64,000 nucleotides of DNA from JAGGTJ01 sp964457545. Its GTDB lineage: Bacteria > Desulfobacterota > DSM-4660 > Desulfatiglandales > Desulfatiglandaceae. This document shows positions 45,922-55,835 of the stretch, in pieces. How positions within the stretch are numbered: position 1 is the first letter of the stretch; the number at the start of each line of letters is the position of its first letter. The DNA is taken from assembly GCA_964457545.1 (NCBI GenBank), contig CAYWEN010000007.1, positions 1 through 64,000 of the forward strand. The letters run 5' to 3'. Made by a program: the position numbers and the translations under genes. Under the pieces are notes generated by a model. The model made no database searches, had not been told where the DNA came from, and saw nothing but the letters and a program-made list of their open reading frames with translations.

Positions 45922-48150
45922 GTGAAAAACAAAATTGATTATAAAAAGGCCCTTAATCCTGCCCAGTTGGAAGCAGTTATGACCATCAACGGCCCGGTTC
46001 TTGTAATTGCAGGGGCCGGAAGCGGTAAAACAAGGACACTTGTATACAGAGTGGCCTGTCTTGTGGAAAAGGGCGTGCCACCGGAATCCATACTGCTTCT
46101 CACCTTTACGAGAAAAGCTGCCACGGAAATGCTGAACAGGGCGGCTGCAATCTACAATGACGGGTGTATGTCTGTATCAGGAGGCACCTTCCACTCTCTT
46201 GCAAACCAGATTCTCAGAACCTATACAGATCGTACAGGCTATTCCAATGGATTTACTATCATAGACCGCTCCGACATGGAGCAGATAATAACATCCCTGA
46301 TCCCGGAATTAAACTTTTTAAAACGGCCTCCAAGATTTCCCAAAAGAGGCACAATCGCAAATATCCTTAGCAAGGCAGCGAACCTACAGGAACCAATAGA
46401 ACAGATCATAGCCAAAGAATATGTACAGTTCACAACCTATATCAGCCATATAGAAAAACTATGCAATCTTTATACTAAATACAAACAGAGCAATGGGTTA
46501 ATGGACTACGATGACCTTATAATACAGCTTCGCGATCTTTTGTCTGACAACCCTGATGTGCGGCATATTATCGGTCAACAGTACCGCTATGTTATGGTAG
46601 ATGAGTATCAGGATACCAATACCATACAGGCGGATATAATAAAATGGCTCGTGGACGAACATAAAAACATCATGGCTGTAGGTGACGACTGTCAGTCCAT
46701 ATATTCTTTCAGAGGCGCCAACTTCCGGAACATGTTTGATTTTCCTGAACAGTTTCCCGGGACAAAAATAATAAGACTTGAAGAAAACTACAGGTCAACA
46801 CAGCCTATTTTGAGTTTTACCAATGCAATGATGGAACAGGCAGATAAAAAGTACACAAAATGTCTTTTTACCAAAAAACAGGGAGGTATCTCTCCCAGGA
46901 TTATAGAGGCAGACACCGAGCCTGAACAGGCAGCATTTGTATGTCGTTATATAGAAGACCAGAGGCAAAAGGGCAGAACACTTTCTGAGATGGCAATACT
47001 TTTCCGTGCAGGCTTTCATTCCTTTGAACTGGAAACATCATTGACACAACAAGGCATCCCATATATCAAACACGGAGGTTTCAAGTTTCTGGAGTCTGCT
47101 CACATAAAGGATCTGCTTGCGCACCTGAGAGTAGTGGTAAACAGGGAAGACACAATAAGCTGGATGCGTATCCTGACACTTATAAAAGGCATAGGCCAGG
47201 CCAAGGCCAATAAAATTATTGCCTGGATGCGCTCTGAAAGGGTAATACCTCAGGACATCATGCAATGGCCAGGCGGAACAAAAAAAGACCTTAATCTGCT
47301 GAAGCCTGTTGCCGGTCTGTTACGCAAACTTGCAACACAAGGCAGTTCACCCCGTATAGCAGTAAAAACTGCCATGAACTATTATATTCCAGTTATGGAA
47401 GAAAAATTTGATGACTACCCACGGAGACAAAAAGAGTTGGATCAGTTACTTGCCATGGCAAAATATCACAACAGACTGAATTCCTTTATTGATGCCCTTA
47501 TACTTGATCCTCCTGCAAGCACATTGGATATTGAGCCTGAAGAGAAAAAAAAAGACATGCTGACCCTTTCTACGGTACATTCTGCAAAGGGTCTGGAATG
47601 GCCCATAGTCTTTATTATTTCTGCAAAAAACGGCAGGTTTCCCACACCAATGGCATTAAAGGATCCATTTGCCCTGGAGGAAGAGCGCCGGCTAATGTAT
47701 GTAGCTGCTACAAGGGCAAAGGAGGAATTGATCATATGTTATCCAAGGGAAGATACCCAGCCATGGCAAACAAACACAGGACTATACAGCAATGGTCCGT
47801 CTCTTTTTATACAGTCTGTTCCCTGTAACCTTGCAGTCCATGAAAACACACAGGGACAATGTACTGCAACCTTAACATCTTCCATAAAACATAACCGCCC
47901 GGAAAACAGACATATCAACCATGACAGTCTTTCTGAATTGTCAGGAAGAAAAGCAACGCAACAGGCAAGGCCCAATAACCATGATCAGGGGACTGCATAC
48001 ATCTCCACAGGAAAATGTGTCAGGCATCCTGCCTTTGGCATAGGGGTTGTTGCAAGGTTTGTGGATAATGACAAGGTAGAGGTCCTGTTTAAAGACACAG
48101 GGAAAAAACTGCTGCATATGAAATATACAAAGTTGGAACCTGTACCTTAA
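45922..48150 (+). CDS. UvrD/PcrA-type DNA helicase
   Basis: A 742-residue superfamily 1 helicase: Q motif and Walker A in LNPAQLEAV..GAGSGKT (residues 11-40), Walker B DEYQDTN near 230, motif III GDDCQSIYSFRGA, motif IV ENYRSTQ, motif V LSTVHSAKGLEW near 550 and motif VI YVAATRAKEEL. The end (HPAFGIGVVARFVDNDKVEV) matches the Tudor-like C-terminal domain of PcrA/UvrD that binds RNA polymerase. Start is a GTG preceded by AAGGA. Such helicases act in excision repair and removal of stalled complexes. Confidence 0.94.
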   Translation: MKNKIDYKKALNPAQLEAVMTINGPVLVIAGAGSGKTRTLVYRVACLVEKGVPPESILLLTFTRKAATEMLNRAAAIYNDGCMSVSGGTFHSLANQILRTYTDRTGYSNGFTIIDRSDMEQIITSLIPELNFLKRPPRFPKRGTIANILSKAANLQEPIEQIIAKEYVQFTTYISHIEKLCNLYTKYKQSNGLMDYDDLIIQLRDLLSDNPDVRHIIGQQYRYVMVDEYQDTNTIQADIIKWLVDEHKNIMAVGDDCQSIYSFRGANFRNMFDFPEQFPGTKIIRLEENYRSTQPILSFTNAMMEQADKKYTKCLFTKKQGGISPRIIEADTEPEQAAFVCRYIEDQRQKGRTLSEMAILFRAGFHSFELETSLTQQGIPYIKHGGFKFLESAHIKDLLAHLRVVVNREDTISWMRILTLIKGIGQAKANKIIAWMRSERVIPQDIMQWPGGTKKDLNLLKPVAGLLRKLATQGSSPRIAVKTAMNYYIPVMEEKFDDYPRRQKELDQLLAMAKYHNRLNSFIDALILDPPASTLDIEPEEKKKDMLTLSTVHSAKGLEWPIVFIISAKNGRFPTPMALKDPFALEEERRLMYVAATRAKEELIICYPREDTQPWQTNTGLYSNGPSLFIQSVPCNLAVHENTQGQCTATLTSSIKHNRPENRHINHDSLSELSGRKATQQARPNNHDQGTAYISTGKCVRHPAFGIGVVARFVDNDKVEVLFKDTGKKLLHMKYTKLEPVP

Positions 48151-48322
48151 AAAAACAGGGAACAAATCTTTCAGATCAACAATGAGTTCCCAATCCTTTG
48201 CATCTGTTAGTCTCTCTATCCCACTGCCTGAAAGCGGCCTTCCATCTTACACAATTATACAAGGCCAAAAAAAATCGGGGTATTACCATACAAACAACAA
48301 TCCGGAGGTCAGGAGAAAACAA

Positions 48323-51232
48323 ATGACACTGATACACGGTTTCAAACTGCAAAAGGAAAAAGAAATTCCTGAGGTCAGGGCAATTGCCAGAATTTACAGA
48401 CATGCAAAAATCCGGACAGAAGTCCTTTCCATAGAGACAAAGGATGAAAACAAGGTTTTCGGTATAACCTTCCGTACCCCTCCCCAGGATTCAACAGGCC
48501 TTCCACATATCATGGAACATTCTGTCCTGTGCGGCTCCCGCAAGTATCCGGTAAAAGAACCCTTTGTAGAACTGTTGAAAGGTTCACTGAATACCTTCCT
48601 CAACGCCTTTACGTACCCTGATAAAACATGTTATCCGGTTGCCAGCCAGAATCTAAAGGATTTTCACAATCTTATGGATGTATATCTCGATGCCGTATTT
48701 TTCCCGCGTCTGACCCCCTATGTATTTCAACAGGAAGGATGGCACTATGAATTAAAAGATCCGGATGCGCCATTACTTATCAAAGGGGTTGTGTACAATG
48801 AAATGAAAGGTGCCTACTCATCGCCTGACAATATCCTGTCTGAACTGTCTGTTCAGTCTCTTTTTCCCGACACCCCATACGGATTTGATTCCGGGGGAGA
48901 CCCAAAAAAGATTCCGGAGCTTACCTTTGAAAGATTCATTGAATTCCACAAACACTACTATCATCCTTCAAATGCCAGAATATACTTTTATGGAGACGAT
49001 CCGTTTGAAGAACGGTTAAGACGCTTAGACAGTATCTTGCAGGAATTTGAGCCTCTTGAAATAAACTCTGAAATAAAAACACAGGCCCCGTTTAACCATC
49101 CAAAACTCATAACAAAAACATTTATGGCAGGAGAAAGCGAAGAGAACAGCAACAAGGGGATGGTAACGGTCAACTGGGTTCTTGCTGACACAGCAGATGT
49201 AAAAACAAACCTCGCCCTTCAGATCCTTGGCTATATCCTTCTTGGGATGTCTGCATCACCTCTGAAAAAGGCACTGATCGATTCAGGTCTGGGTGAAGAT
49301 ATTGCAGGCACAGGCCTTGAAAATGAGCTGAAACAGACAGTATTTTCTGTAGGGCTTAAAGGGGTCAGGCAGGAAGACATGGAAAAGGTAGAACCATTGA
49401 TAACAAAAACCCTTAAGGCCCTGGTCAGAGATGGAATTGACAGGGAAATCGTTGATGCCGCCCTGAACACTGTGGAATTCAGACTAAGAGAAAACAACAC
49501 AGGTCAAATGCCAAAAGGACTTATCATAATGCTTCGTGCTCTTACTGCATGGCTATACGAAGCAGATCCCGTTGCACCTATTGCCTTTGAACAACCTCTT
49601 TCCAGCATCAAACAGGAGGCAGGGCCAGGTTTTTTTGAAGGCATGATAAAAGATTTTTTTCTTGCAAATACACACAGAACAACGCTTTACCTTCGTCCTG
49701 ATCCTGAACAGAGACAAAGGGAAGAAACAGAAGAAAGGGAACGTCTTTTCAGAATCAAGGCATCAATGACACCTGAAGAAATAGATAGAATAATCAGCAA
49801 TACCTTAGAACTTGAACGCATACAAAAGACACCCGATCCTCCTGAGGCCCTTCAGACCATACCTTTGCTTGAACTGTCCGATCTTGAAAGGCAGGAAAAA
49901 CCGATCCCATGTGAGGAAATCAAACAGGCTGGAGCAACACTTTTATTCCATGATATCTTTTCAAACGGCATCCTGTATCTTGATGTGGGACTGGATATTC
50001 ATTCTCTTCCCGCTGAATATCTGCCCTATGTTCCATTATTTGGCAGAGCTCTTGTATCAATGGGCACGAAAAAACAAGATTTTGTATCTCTCTCAAAGCA
50101 TATAAACAGAAAGACAGGAGGAATTATTCCACAGCTTTTCATATCTTCCATGTACAACAGCCCCGGCAGCAAAGCAATGCTTTTCATACGGGGCAAGGCT
50201 ATAGGAACCAAGGCAGAAGATCTTTTTCACATAATAACAGACATTATGCTCAACACCCGATTTGATAATCATAAAAGGTTCAAACAGATACTTATGGAGG
50301 AAAAGGCAAGGAGGGAACAGTATCTAATCCCGGAAGGTCATCAGCTTGTAAACATACGGTTGAGCTCCCATTTCAATGAATCAGGTTTTGTTTCCGAGCA
50401 GACGAGAGGAATCAGTTATCTGTTTTTTTTAAGAGAACTGGTATCAAGAATAGACAGGGACTGGGACTCAATCCTGTTTATCTTTAAAGATATATTAAAA
50501 AGGATTGTAACAAGAGAACGTATCATAGTAAACATCACATCAGACAAAAAAGATTTTACCCATAACCGCAATCATATAAAAAACCTTGTTTCTTCCATAC
50601 CATCAAAACATACAGAAAATGAACAATGGCCTGAAAAGATCGATCTTGCAGAGGTAGAAGGTCTGACCATCCCTGCACAGATAAATTTTGTAGGCAAAGG
50701 ACACAATATCTTTAAAAGCGGCTACAGTTTTCACGGATCAGCTTTCGTTATAACAAAGTACATACGAAACACATGGTTGTGGAATCAGGTAAGGGTGCAG
50801 GAAGGGGCATATGGAGCATTTTGTAACCTTGGCAGAATTTCAGGCATACTGACCATGGTTTCCTACCGAGATCCCAATACAGAAAAGACCCTTAATACAT
50901 TCGACAACACAGGAGAATTCCTGAGAAACATAAATATGGATGAAAAGGAACTTACAAAGGCGATTATCGGAACCATGGGAGACATAGATCCATACAGACT
51001 GCCAGACTCAAAAGGGTTTGTCTCGATGACAAGATTTCTGACCGGAGATACCGATGATATCAGACAGAAGACAAGAGACGAGATCATGACTACAACAATA
51101 TCTCATTTCAGAAACTTTGCAGGGGTTTTTGATGAAATGAAACGATCAGGGATCGTAAAGATATTAGGTCCGGAAAATGCAGTAAAAAAGGCAATAGGAG
51201 ATACCAGGGCAGATATAGTCAAGGTAATGTGA
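48323..51232 (+). CDS. PreP-like M16C metallopeptidase
   Basis: A 969-residue zinc protease of the presequence protease group. The inverted zinc motif HIMEH is near residue 64, followed by SVLCGSRKYPVKEPF; the second glutamate lies about 75 residues later (GVVYNEMKGAYSSP). Four M16 domains are joined by a helical hinge near 440-520. Such peptidases degrade short peptides inside a closed chamber; it has no signal peptide, so it is cytoplasmic. The start at 48323 follows GGAGGTCAGGAG; the open frame continues 47 codons up but lacks a ribosome site. The next gene follows after one base. Confidence 0.93.
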   Translation: MTLIHGFKLQKEKEIPEVRAIARIYRHAKIRTEVLSIETKDENKVFGITFRTPPQDSTGLPHIMEHSVLCGSRKYPVKEPFVELLKGSLNTFLNAFTYPDKTCYPVASQNLKDFHNLMDVYLDAVFFPRLTPYVFQQEGWHYELKDPDAPLLIKGVVYNEMKGAYSSPDNILSELSVQSLFPDTPYGFDSGGDPKKIPELTFERFIEFHKHYYHPSNARIYFYGDDPFEERLRRLDSILQEFEPLEINSEIKTQAPFNHPKLITKTFMAGESEENSNKGMVTVNWVLADTADVKTNLALQILGYILLGMSASPLKKALIDSGLGEDIAGTGLENELKQTVFSVGLKGVRQEDMEKVEPLITKTLKALVRDGIDREIVDAALNTVEFRLRENNTGQMPKGLIIMLRALTAWLYEADPVAPIAFEQPLSSIKQEAGPGFFEGMIKDFFLANTHRTTLYLRPDPEQRQREETEERERLFRIKASMTPEEIDRIISNTLELERIQKTPDPPEALQTIPLLELSDLERQEKPIPCEEIKQAGATLLFHDIFSNGILYLDVGLDIHSLPAEYLPYVPLFGRALVSMGTKKQDFVSLSKHINRKTGGIIPQLFISSMYNSPGSKAMLFIRGKAIGTKAEDLFHIITDIMLNTRFDNHKRFKQILMEEKARREQYLIPEGHQLVNIRLSSHFNESGFVSEQTRGISYLFFLRELVSRIDRDWDSILFIFKDILKRIVTRERIIVNITSDKKDFTHNRNHIKNLVSSIPSKHTENEQWPEKIDLAEVEGLTIPAQINFVGKGHNIFKSGYSFHGSAFVITKYIRNTWLWNQVRVQEGAYGAFCNLGRISGILTMVSYRDPNTEKTLNTFDNTGEFLRNINMDEKELTKAIIGTMGDIDPYRLPDSKGFVSMTRFLTGDTDDIRQKTRDEIMTTTISHFRNFAGVFDEMKRSGIVKILGPENAVKKAIGDTRADIVKVM

Positions 51233-51233
51233 C

Positions 51234-52250
51234 GTGAGACCTTCATTTATAGCCAGACTTATTAACGATCCGTTTTCAGATCCAGGTCTGTTTATCCCTT
51301 TTTTGTTTGAAAGAAGGGCGCTTATGTTTGATCTTGGTGACATCAGCTCCCTTGCTGCAAGGGACATGCTAAAGTTAACACATGTCTTTGTCACCCATAC
51401 CCATATGGATCATTTTATAGGTTTTGATACCCTTTTAAGGATAATGCTGGGCAGGAACAAAGACCTGCACCTGTTTGGACCTCCAGGGTTTTTGCAGCAG
51501 GTAGAAGGAAAGCTTTCTGGTTACACATGGAACATGGTATCAAACTACACCAACCGATTTAACATCATCGCAAATGAAGTACATCATGACACTGTCATTA
51601 CAAGAAGATACTCATGCAAAGACCGATTTTGCCCCAAAGAAGAGCCTCAATCATATCCATTTGACGGGACCCTGCTTAAAGAACAGTCATTTACAGTTCA
51701 CGGAACCCTTCTGAACCATCATACCGAGTGTCTTGGCCTGTCCCTGTCCGAAAATTTCTATATCAATATCAAAAAAAATGTACTTGATGATCTGGGCCTT
51801 CCTGTAGGGCCATGGCTGAAAACATTCAAGGACGCCATATATAACAATGCAGACCCTGAAACAGAGATCACCGTTATCTGGGAAAAACATGGCAGAATTA
51901 TCCGTAAAAAAGGATACCCTCTTTCCTATCTTAGGAAAAACATAGCTACCATATCAAAAGGCCAGAAAATAAGTTATGTTACGGACGTAATAGGAAGTGA
52001 AGAAAACATAAAGAAGATCATCAATCTTGCAAAAGATTCTGATATCATGTTTATAGAGGCTACATTTTCAGACAAAGACAGGGAACTGGCAAAAAAAAAG
52101 TATCATCTGACATCAACACAGGCAGGTCTTATTGCAAAAAATGCCATGGCAAGACATATTGAACTGTTTCATTTTTCTCCCCGGTACAGGGGCTGTGAAT
52201 CAAAACTCATACAGGAGGCACACAACGCCTTCCGCGGCAAACAACAATGA
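51234..52250 (+). CDS. MBL-fold hydrolase, RNase Z-like
   Basis: A 338-residue metallo-beta-lactamase fold protein. The metal motif HTHMDHFIGFD is near residue 54; TLLNHHTECLGLSL near 158, a later aspartate in SYVTDVIG and the ending IELFHFSPRY carry the other ligands, in the order seen in RNase Z. It is longer than most tRNase Z and lacks a clear flexible arm. It may process tRNA ends or be a related hydrolase. GTG start one base after the PreP stop; the next gene overlaps its stop by four bases. Confidence 0.83.
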   Translation: MRPSFIARLINDPFSDPGLFIPFLFERRALMFDLGDISSLAARDMLKLTHVFVTHTHMDHFIGFDTLLRIMLGRNKDLHLFGPPGFLQQVEGKLSGYTWNMVSNYTNRFNIIANEVHHDTVITRRYSCKDRFCPKEEPQSYPFDGTLLKEQSFTVHGTLLNHHTECLGLSLSENFYINIKKNVLDDLGLPVGPWLKTFKDAIYNNADPETEITVIWEKHGRIIRKKGYPLSYLRKNIATISKGQKISYVTDVIGSEENIKKIINLAKDSDIMFIEATFSDKDRELAKKKYHLTSTQAGLIAKNAMARHIELFHFSPRYRGCESKLIQEAHNAFRGKQQ

Positions 52251-53359
52251 AAAGATTCAGAGTAATGCAACTTCAGAATTATAACGGAGGCTCCGTTTCA
52301 TACGTGGGAGAACAGATTATCAAGGCCTTGCCTGATAATGAATATGAAGTTGTTTCCGCCTTTCTTCAGGGAGTAAAATCAAACGACAAACAACCGGACA
52401 GGACACAGTCATTCACCGACACATCCAATAGTATCAAGGGGATTAAAAGACAATTTCTCCTGCTTAAAATTTACAGATACTGCAAACGGAAAAACTTTGA
52501 TCTGATAATAGCCCACCGTTTCAAGTCCATTCACACGGCAATGACCCTAAACAGGGCGCTGAAAATTCCGGTAATAGGGATTGTACACGGAACAGGAGAT
52601 TTTGACAGAAAATACCGTCAACAGATAATAAGAAAAAACAGATCCGGCACATGGAAAATGGTGGGGGTTTCAACGCCCGTAAAAAAATACCTGATAGATC
52701 TTCAATGCGGAATGACAGAAAGAAACACACTGGCTATCAACAATGCCATAGACATAAAGGCTGCACTGGCAATGCAGCTCAACAGATCAGATGCACGCAA
52801 GGCCCTTTATCTGCCCGAAAACAAACTTATATTTGGCACCATAGGCCGGCTGGTTCCAGTTAAAGGACATATATATCTTATTGAAGCATTAAACATGATC
52901 AGAGACAAACTGCCTGAAAGCGCAGTGGCAATTATTGGCGAAGGCAAAAGCCGTAAAGAACTTGAAAAATACATTAAGAAACACGGGCTGGAAAACAGGG
53001 TATTTATTCTGGGAGCACATAACCATGCAGTCAGATATGTAAGGGCATTTGATGTCTTTGTTATGCCTTCTCTAAGCGAAGGACTTCCCATTGCACTGTT
53101 AGAGGGGATGTCTGCATCGTTACCTGTAATCGGTTCCAGTTTGCCCGCAATATCGGATCTTATTAAAGATGTAGGATTTGTATTCAAGACAGGAAACGCC
53201 AGAGATCTTGCAGAAAAAATGATAACCGTAGCAAATGCAAACAGAGAAGCCATCGGAAAAACAACCTATAACAAGCTAAAAAAAGATCACAATATAGAAA
53301 CATTCAGACAAAAATACAACATGCTGGCAAGAAAAATGATCAGCCTGAAATCATCCTGA
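52247..53359 (+). CDS. GT4 family glycosyltransferase
   Basis: A 370-residue GT-B glycosyltransferase. It has the N-terminal Rossmann half, the GTIGRLVPVKGH motif near residue 200 where the sugar nucleotide domain begins, and the E-x7-E signature SEGLPIALLEG near 282. It transfers a sugar from a nucleotide donor, probably during lipopolysaccharide or other surface glycan synthesis, given the nearby GT2 and O-antigen genes. The ATG overlaps the previous stop (ATGA). Confidence 0.92.
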   Translation: MKRFRVMQLQNYNGGSVSYVGEQIIKALPDNEYEVVSAFLQGVKSNDKQPDRTQSFTDTSNSIKGIKRQFLLLKIYRYCKRKNFDLIIAHRFKSIHTAMTLNRALKIPVIGIVHGTGDFDRKYRQQIIRKNRSGTWKMVGVSTPVKKYLIDLQCGMTERNTLAINNAIDIKAALAMQLNRSDARKALYLPENKLIFGTIGRLVPVKGHIYLIEALNMIRDKLPESAVAIIGEGKSRKELEKYIKKHGLENRVFILGAHNHAVRYVRAFDVFVMPSLSEGLPIALLEGMSASLPVIGSSLPAISDLIKDVGFVFKTGNARDLAEKMITVANANREAIGKTTYNKLKKDHNIETFRQKYNMLARKMISLKSS

Positions 53360-53406
53360 TCTGTGTCAGTTCAGGACAGGGGTTCCAGAAAATGGCTTGC
53401 TGAACA

Positions 53407-54267
53407 CTATCTGAAAATAATCCTGAAAATCCCGCTTATTGTCTTTCTGTTATAAAACTGTAAAGGCACCTTTTTCAATAATTCAATTGCAAGCCTCTTG
53501 TCAGATATGGATACACGTTTGATCATACCGTTCAAATAACGGGATATTGCCTTGTTATAATTAGGTCTGTCAGCAAAAATGGCATACGTTTTCAGAATAT
53601 TATCCGCCATGTATGAATAATTTTTGTATGTATTTGATGGATGAGACCTGTAAAACGCCAGTATGTCATGCATAACACCGATCTTTTTCCCCTTTGACGT
53701 AATAGCAAGAATGGTATAAAAATCTTCCAACAGGATATCTTCTCTGTATCCTCCTATGCCCCTCAATTCTTCTGCTATATACATAAGGGTAGGCGCAGGA
53801 GGTCCTTTGACACGGTTTTCAAAGATATCATCAAAGGTTAATATCCGTTCCGGGTAAAATTTCTGGTTACGTCTTGGGCTCCCGTCCTGTTCTATCCGGA
53901 TCATATTACCTGCCGAAACAGCAAGATCAGGATGTTTCCGCATAAACTGTACCTGTTTTTCTATACGGTCAAGCAGCATTATATCATCGGAACTCATGGG
54001 GACAAAATATTCTCCCTTTGCCAAATCCAGGGCCATATTCAATGTCTTTGTAAGGCCTTCATTCTTTTTTGCAATAAACCTGAAGCCATGCTTAACAGAT
54101 AAGGCCTTGATTAAATCAACAGAATTGTCAACCGAACCATCATCTATAACAATCAGTTCAATATTGATATATGTCTGATTCAAGACACTTAGGATGGCCT
54201 GTTCAACGTATGGCTCATGATTGTATGACGGGATTACAACAGTAACAAGAGGTATGGTATTATCCAT
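53407..54267 (-). CDS. GT2 family glycosyltransferase
   Basis: A 286-residue GT-A glycosyltransferase: nucleotide-binding start VTVVIPSYNHEPYVEQAI, IDDGS motif near 38, metal-site region PMSSDDIMLLDRI near 92. The last 60 residues are a helical tail. It converges with the GT4 gene and is divergent from the O-antigen polymerase gene, so the surface-glycan genes are not one simple operon. The longer frame upstream lacks a ribosome site. Confidence 0.92.
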   Translation of the reverse strand: MDNTIPLVTVVIPSYNHEPYVEQAILSVLNQTYINIELIVIDDGSVDNSVDLIKALSVKHGFRFIAKKNEGLTKTLNMALDLAKGEYFVPMSSDDIMLLDRIEKQVQFMRKHPDLAVSAGNMIRIEQDGSPRRNQKFYPERILTFDDIFENRVKGPPAPTLMYIAEELRGIGGYREDILLEDFYTILAITSKGKKIGVMHDILAFYRSHPSNTYKNYSYMADNILKTYAIFADRPNYNKAISRYLNGMIKRVSISDKRLAIELLKKVPLQFYNRKTISGIFRIIFR

Positions 54268-54370
54268 TACTTTTCCAGCAAAAAAACACTGTTTCCATTT
54301 ATAAATCAACTGCAGATATAAAAAAACTCAAAAACATATTGGGATACAGATACTCAACAGATTTAGGTTT

Positions 54371-55552
54371 ATGGAAAAAAAAATATACAGGCTGTCAAAT
54401 GCAACCCTTTTGTTGGGCTGGATTACAATCGTTACAGGACTGTTTTTTTTACCCTCAAGACATTGCTATAAAAATACGGTATATGTTCTGTTTATCTTTC
54501 CCTCCCTGTTTCTGGCCTACCACTTTGTTTATAAAGAAAGAAAAAGGATAAACATCCCGTTTGTCTTTTTTATATGTGTGCTATTATGGCTGGTTATTTC
54601 TTCCCTATGGGCATCTGAAACAGACCTTACAAGAGCCATAAGAAGAGCCATTGTTATAGGGATAACGCCAATTTCATTTTATTATCTCTTAAAAGACAAA
54701 AAACTGTTTTACTGGACGACTGTTATCAGCGTAACAGCTGTTTCTGCGTTTTTGACATACTGGGAGGCACACACCGTTCTGTTACATCAATCCCTGTTCA
54801 ATTTTTTCCGCTTGCACTTTTTGCTTCATGTCAAACCCATGTTTAACATTCTCATGTTCAGTCATGTCCTTGGTTTTTTAACCGCTATAATGATTGCCAT
54901 TGCTATGTCAGCAACTGGTTATATCCGTATCATATCCCTGTTTAACATCATCATATTGAGCAGCATCATCTTTTTTCTCGGAGAAAGAACACCTATAATA
55001 AGCCTGTTGTTCGTATGTATCGTTTTGCTGCCTTTGAACTTAATTCATTTAAAAAGCAAGTTGTTCTGGCTATCACTCGCTATTATCATTATAATAATTA
55101 TTTTTAATCATCAACATATTACAGCAATGATACTGCAAAGAAAATTTATCCGCATATCCATCTGGACAGAGGCAATACAACTATCATTAAAAAAAATATT
55201 TTTCGGACATGGCTGGGACACACCAATCCTGATTCATACTGTTTACAAGAACATCCCTGTAACATTCCACGATGCTCACAACCTATTCATACAGATGCTG
55301 TTTTATGGCGGATTGGTAGGGTTGACACTGATTGCAGGCCTTTATACATCATGTCTTCTCTTTGCCTTAAGGCACAAAATGATGTTTGGCATTGTATTAA
55401 CAGCCTTTGGATTTGCAGCAGTGCAGACAGATGGTATGGGTCTTCTGTCAAAGCCAAAAGAAGAGTGGTTTAACGTATGGCTGCCTGTTGCAATCGTGAT
55501 AGCACAATCTCTTCTCGTGACAAACACAAAAAAAGGTACAGGTCAATACTGA
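54371..55552 (+). CDS. O-antigen polymerase/ligase-like membrane protein
   Basis: A 393-residue membrane protein with about ten hydrophobic segments and the Wzy/WaaL pattern: a large periplasmic loop (about 265-310) with the conserved histidine region HGWDTPILIHTVY then FHDAHNLFIQMLFYGG. Such proteins join or polymerise O-antigen units at the periplasmic face. Polymerase and ligase cannot be told apart by sequence of this kind alone. It is preceded by repeat-like sequence (TTTCCATTTATAAATC near 54291). Confidence 0.88.
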   Translation: MEKKIYRLSNATLLLGWITIVTGLFFLPSRHCYKNTVYVLFIFPSLFLAYHFVYKERKRINIPFVFFICVLLWLVISSLWASETDLTRAIRRAIVIGITPISFYYLLKDKKLFYWTTVISVTAVSAFLTYWEAHTVLLHQSLFNFFRLHFLLHVKPMFNILMFSHVLGFLTAIMIAIAMSATGYIRIISLFNIIILSSIIFFLGERTPIISLLFVCIVLLPLNLIHLKSKLFWLSLAIIIIIIIFNHQHITAMILQRKFIRISIWTEAIQLSLKKIFFGHGWDTPILIHTVYKNIPVTFHDAHNLFIQMLFYGGLVGLTLIAGLYTSCLLFALRHKMMFGIVLTAFGFAAVQTDGMGLLSKPKEEWFNVWLPVAIVIAQSLLVTNTKKGTGQY

Positions 55553-55835
55553 GCATCTAAATTGCATATTGTCTAAAAAAATGCAAAAAAGGCGCTGACT
55601 TCAAAAAAAGAGTTATAAACAACATCCCTTCGAAAAACACACTAAGTTTGCCTGACCTTGCAAACAAACAGCAAGATACAAAACCCTGCCGTATCATGGA
55701 TGATCTGTAGACAGACCCTTACTATGCAGACATATCCGAGGGCACCTTAATTTCTGTTATTCCCGAACAATGGCCTTCTCATATACTGTTACAGACGTCC
55801 TGATAATTCAATAAAAAGCATAAGTTGCGTACCCG
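55553..55835. other. Gap before mltF, nothing recognised
   Basis: About 280 bases, AT-rich, no gene and no clear repeat copy. Confidence 0.5.
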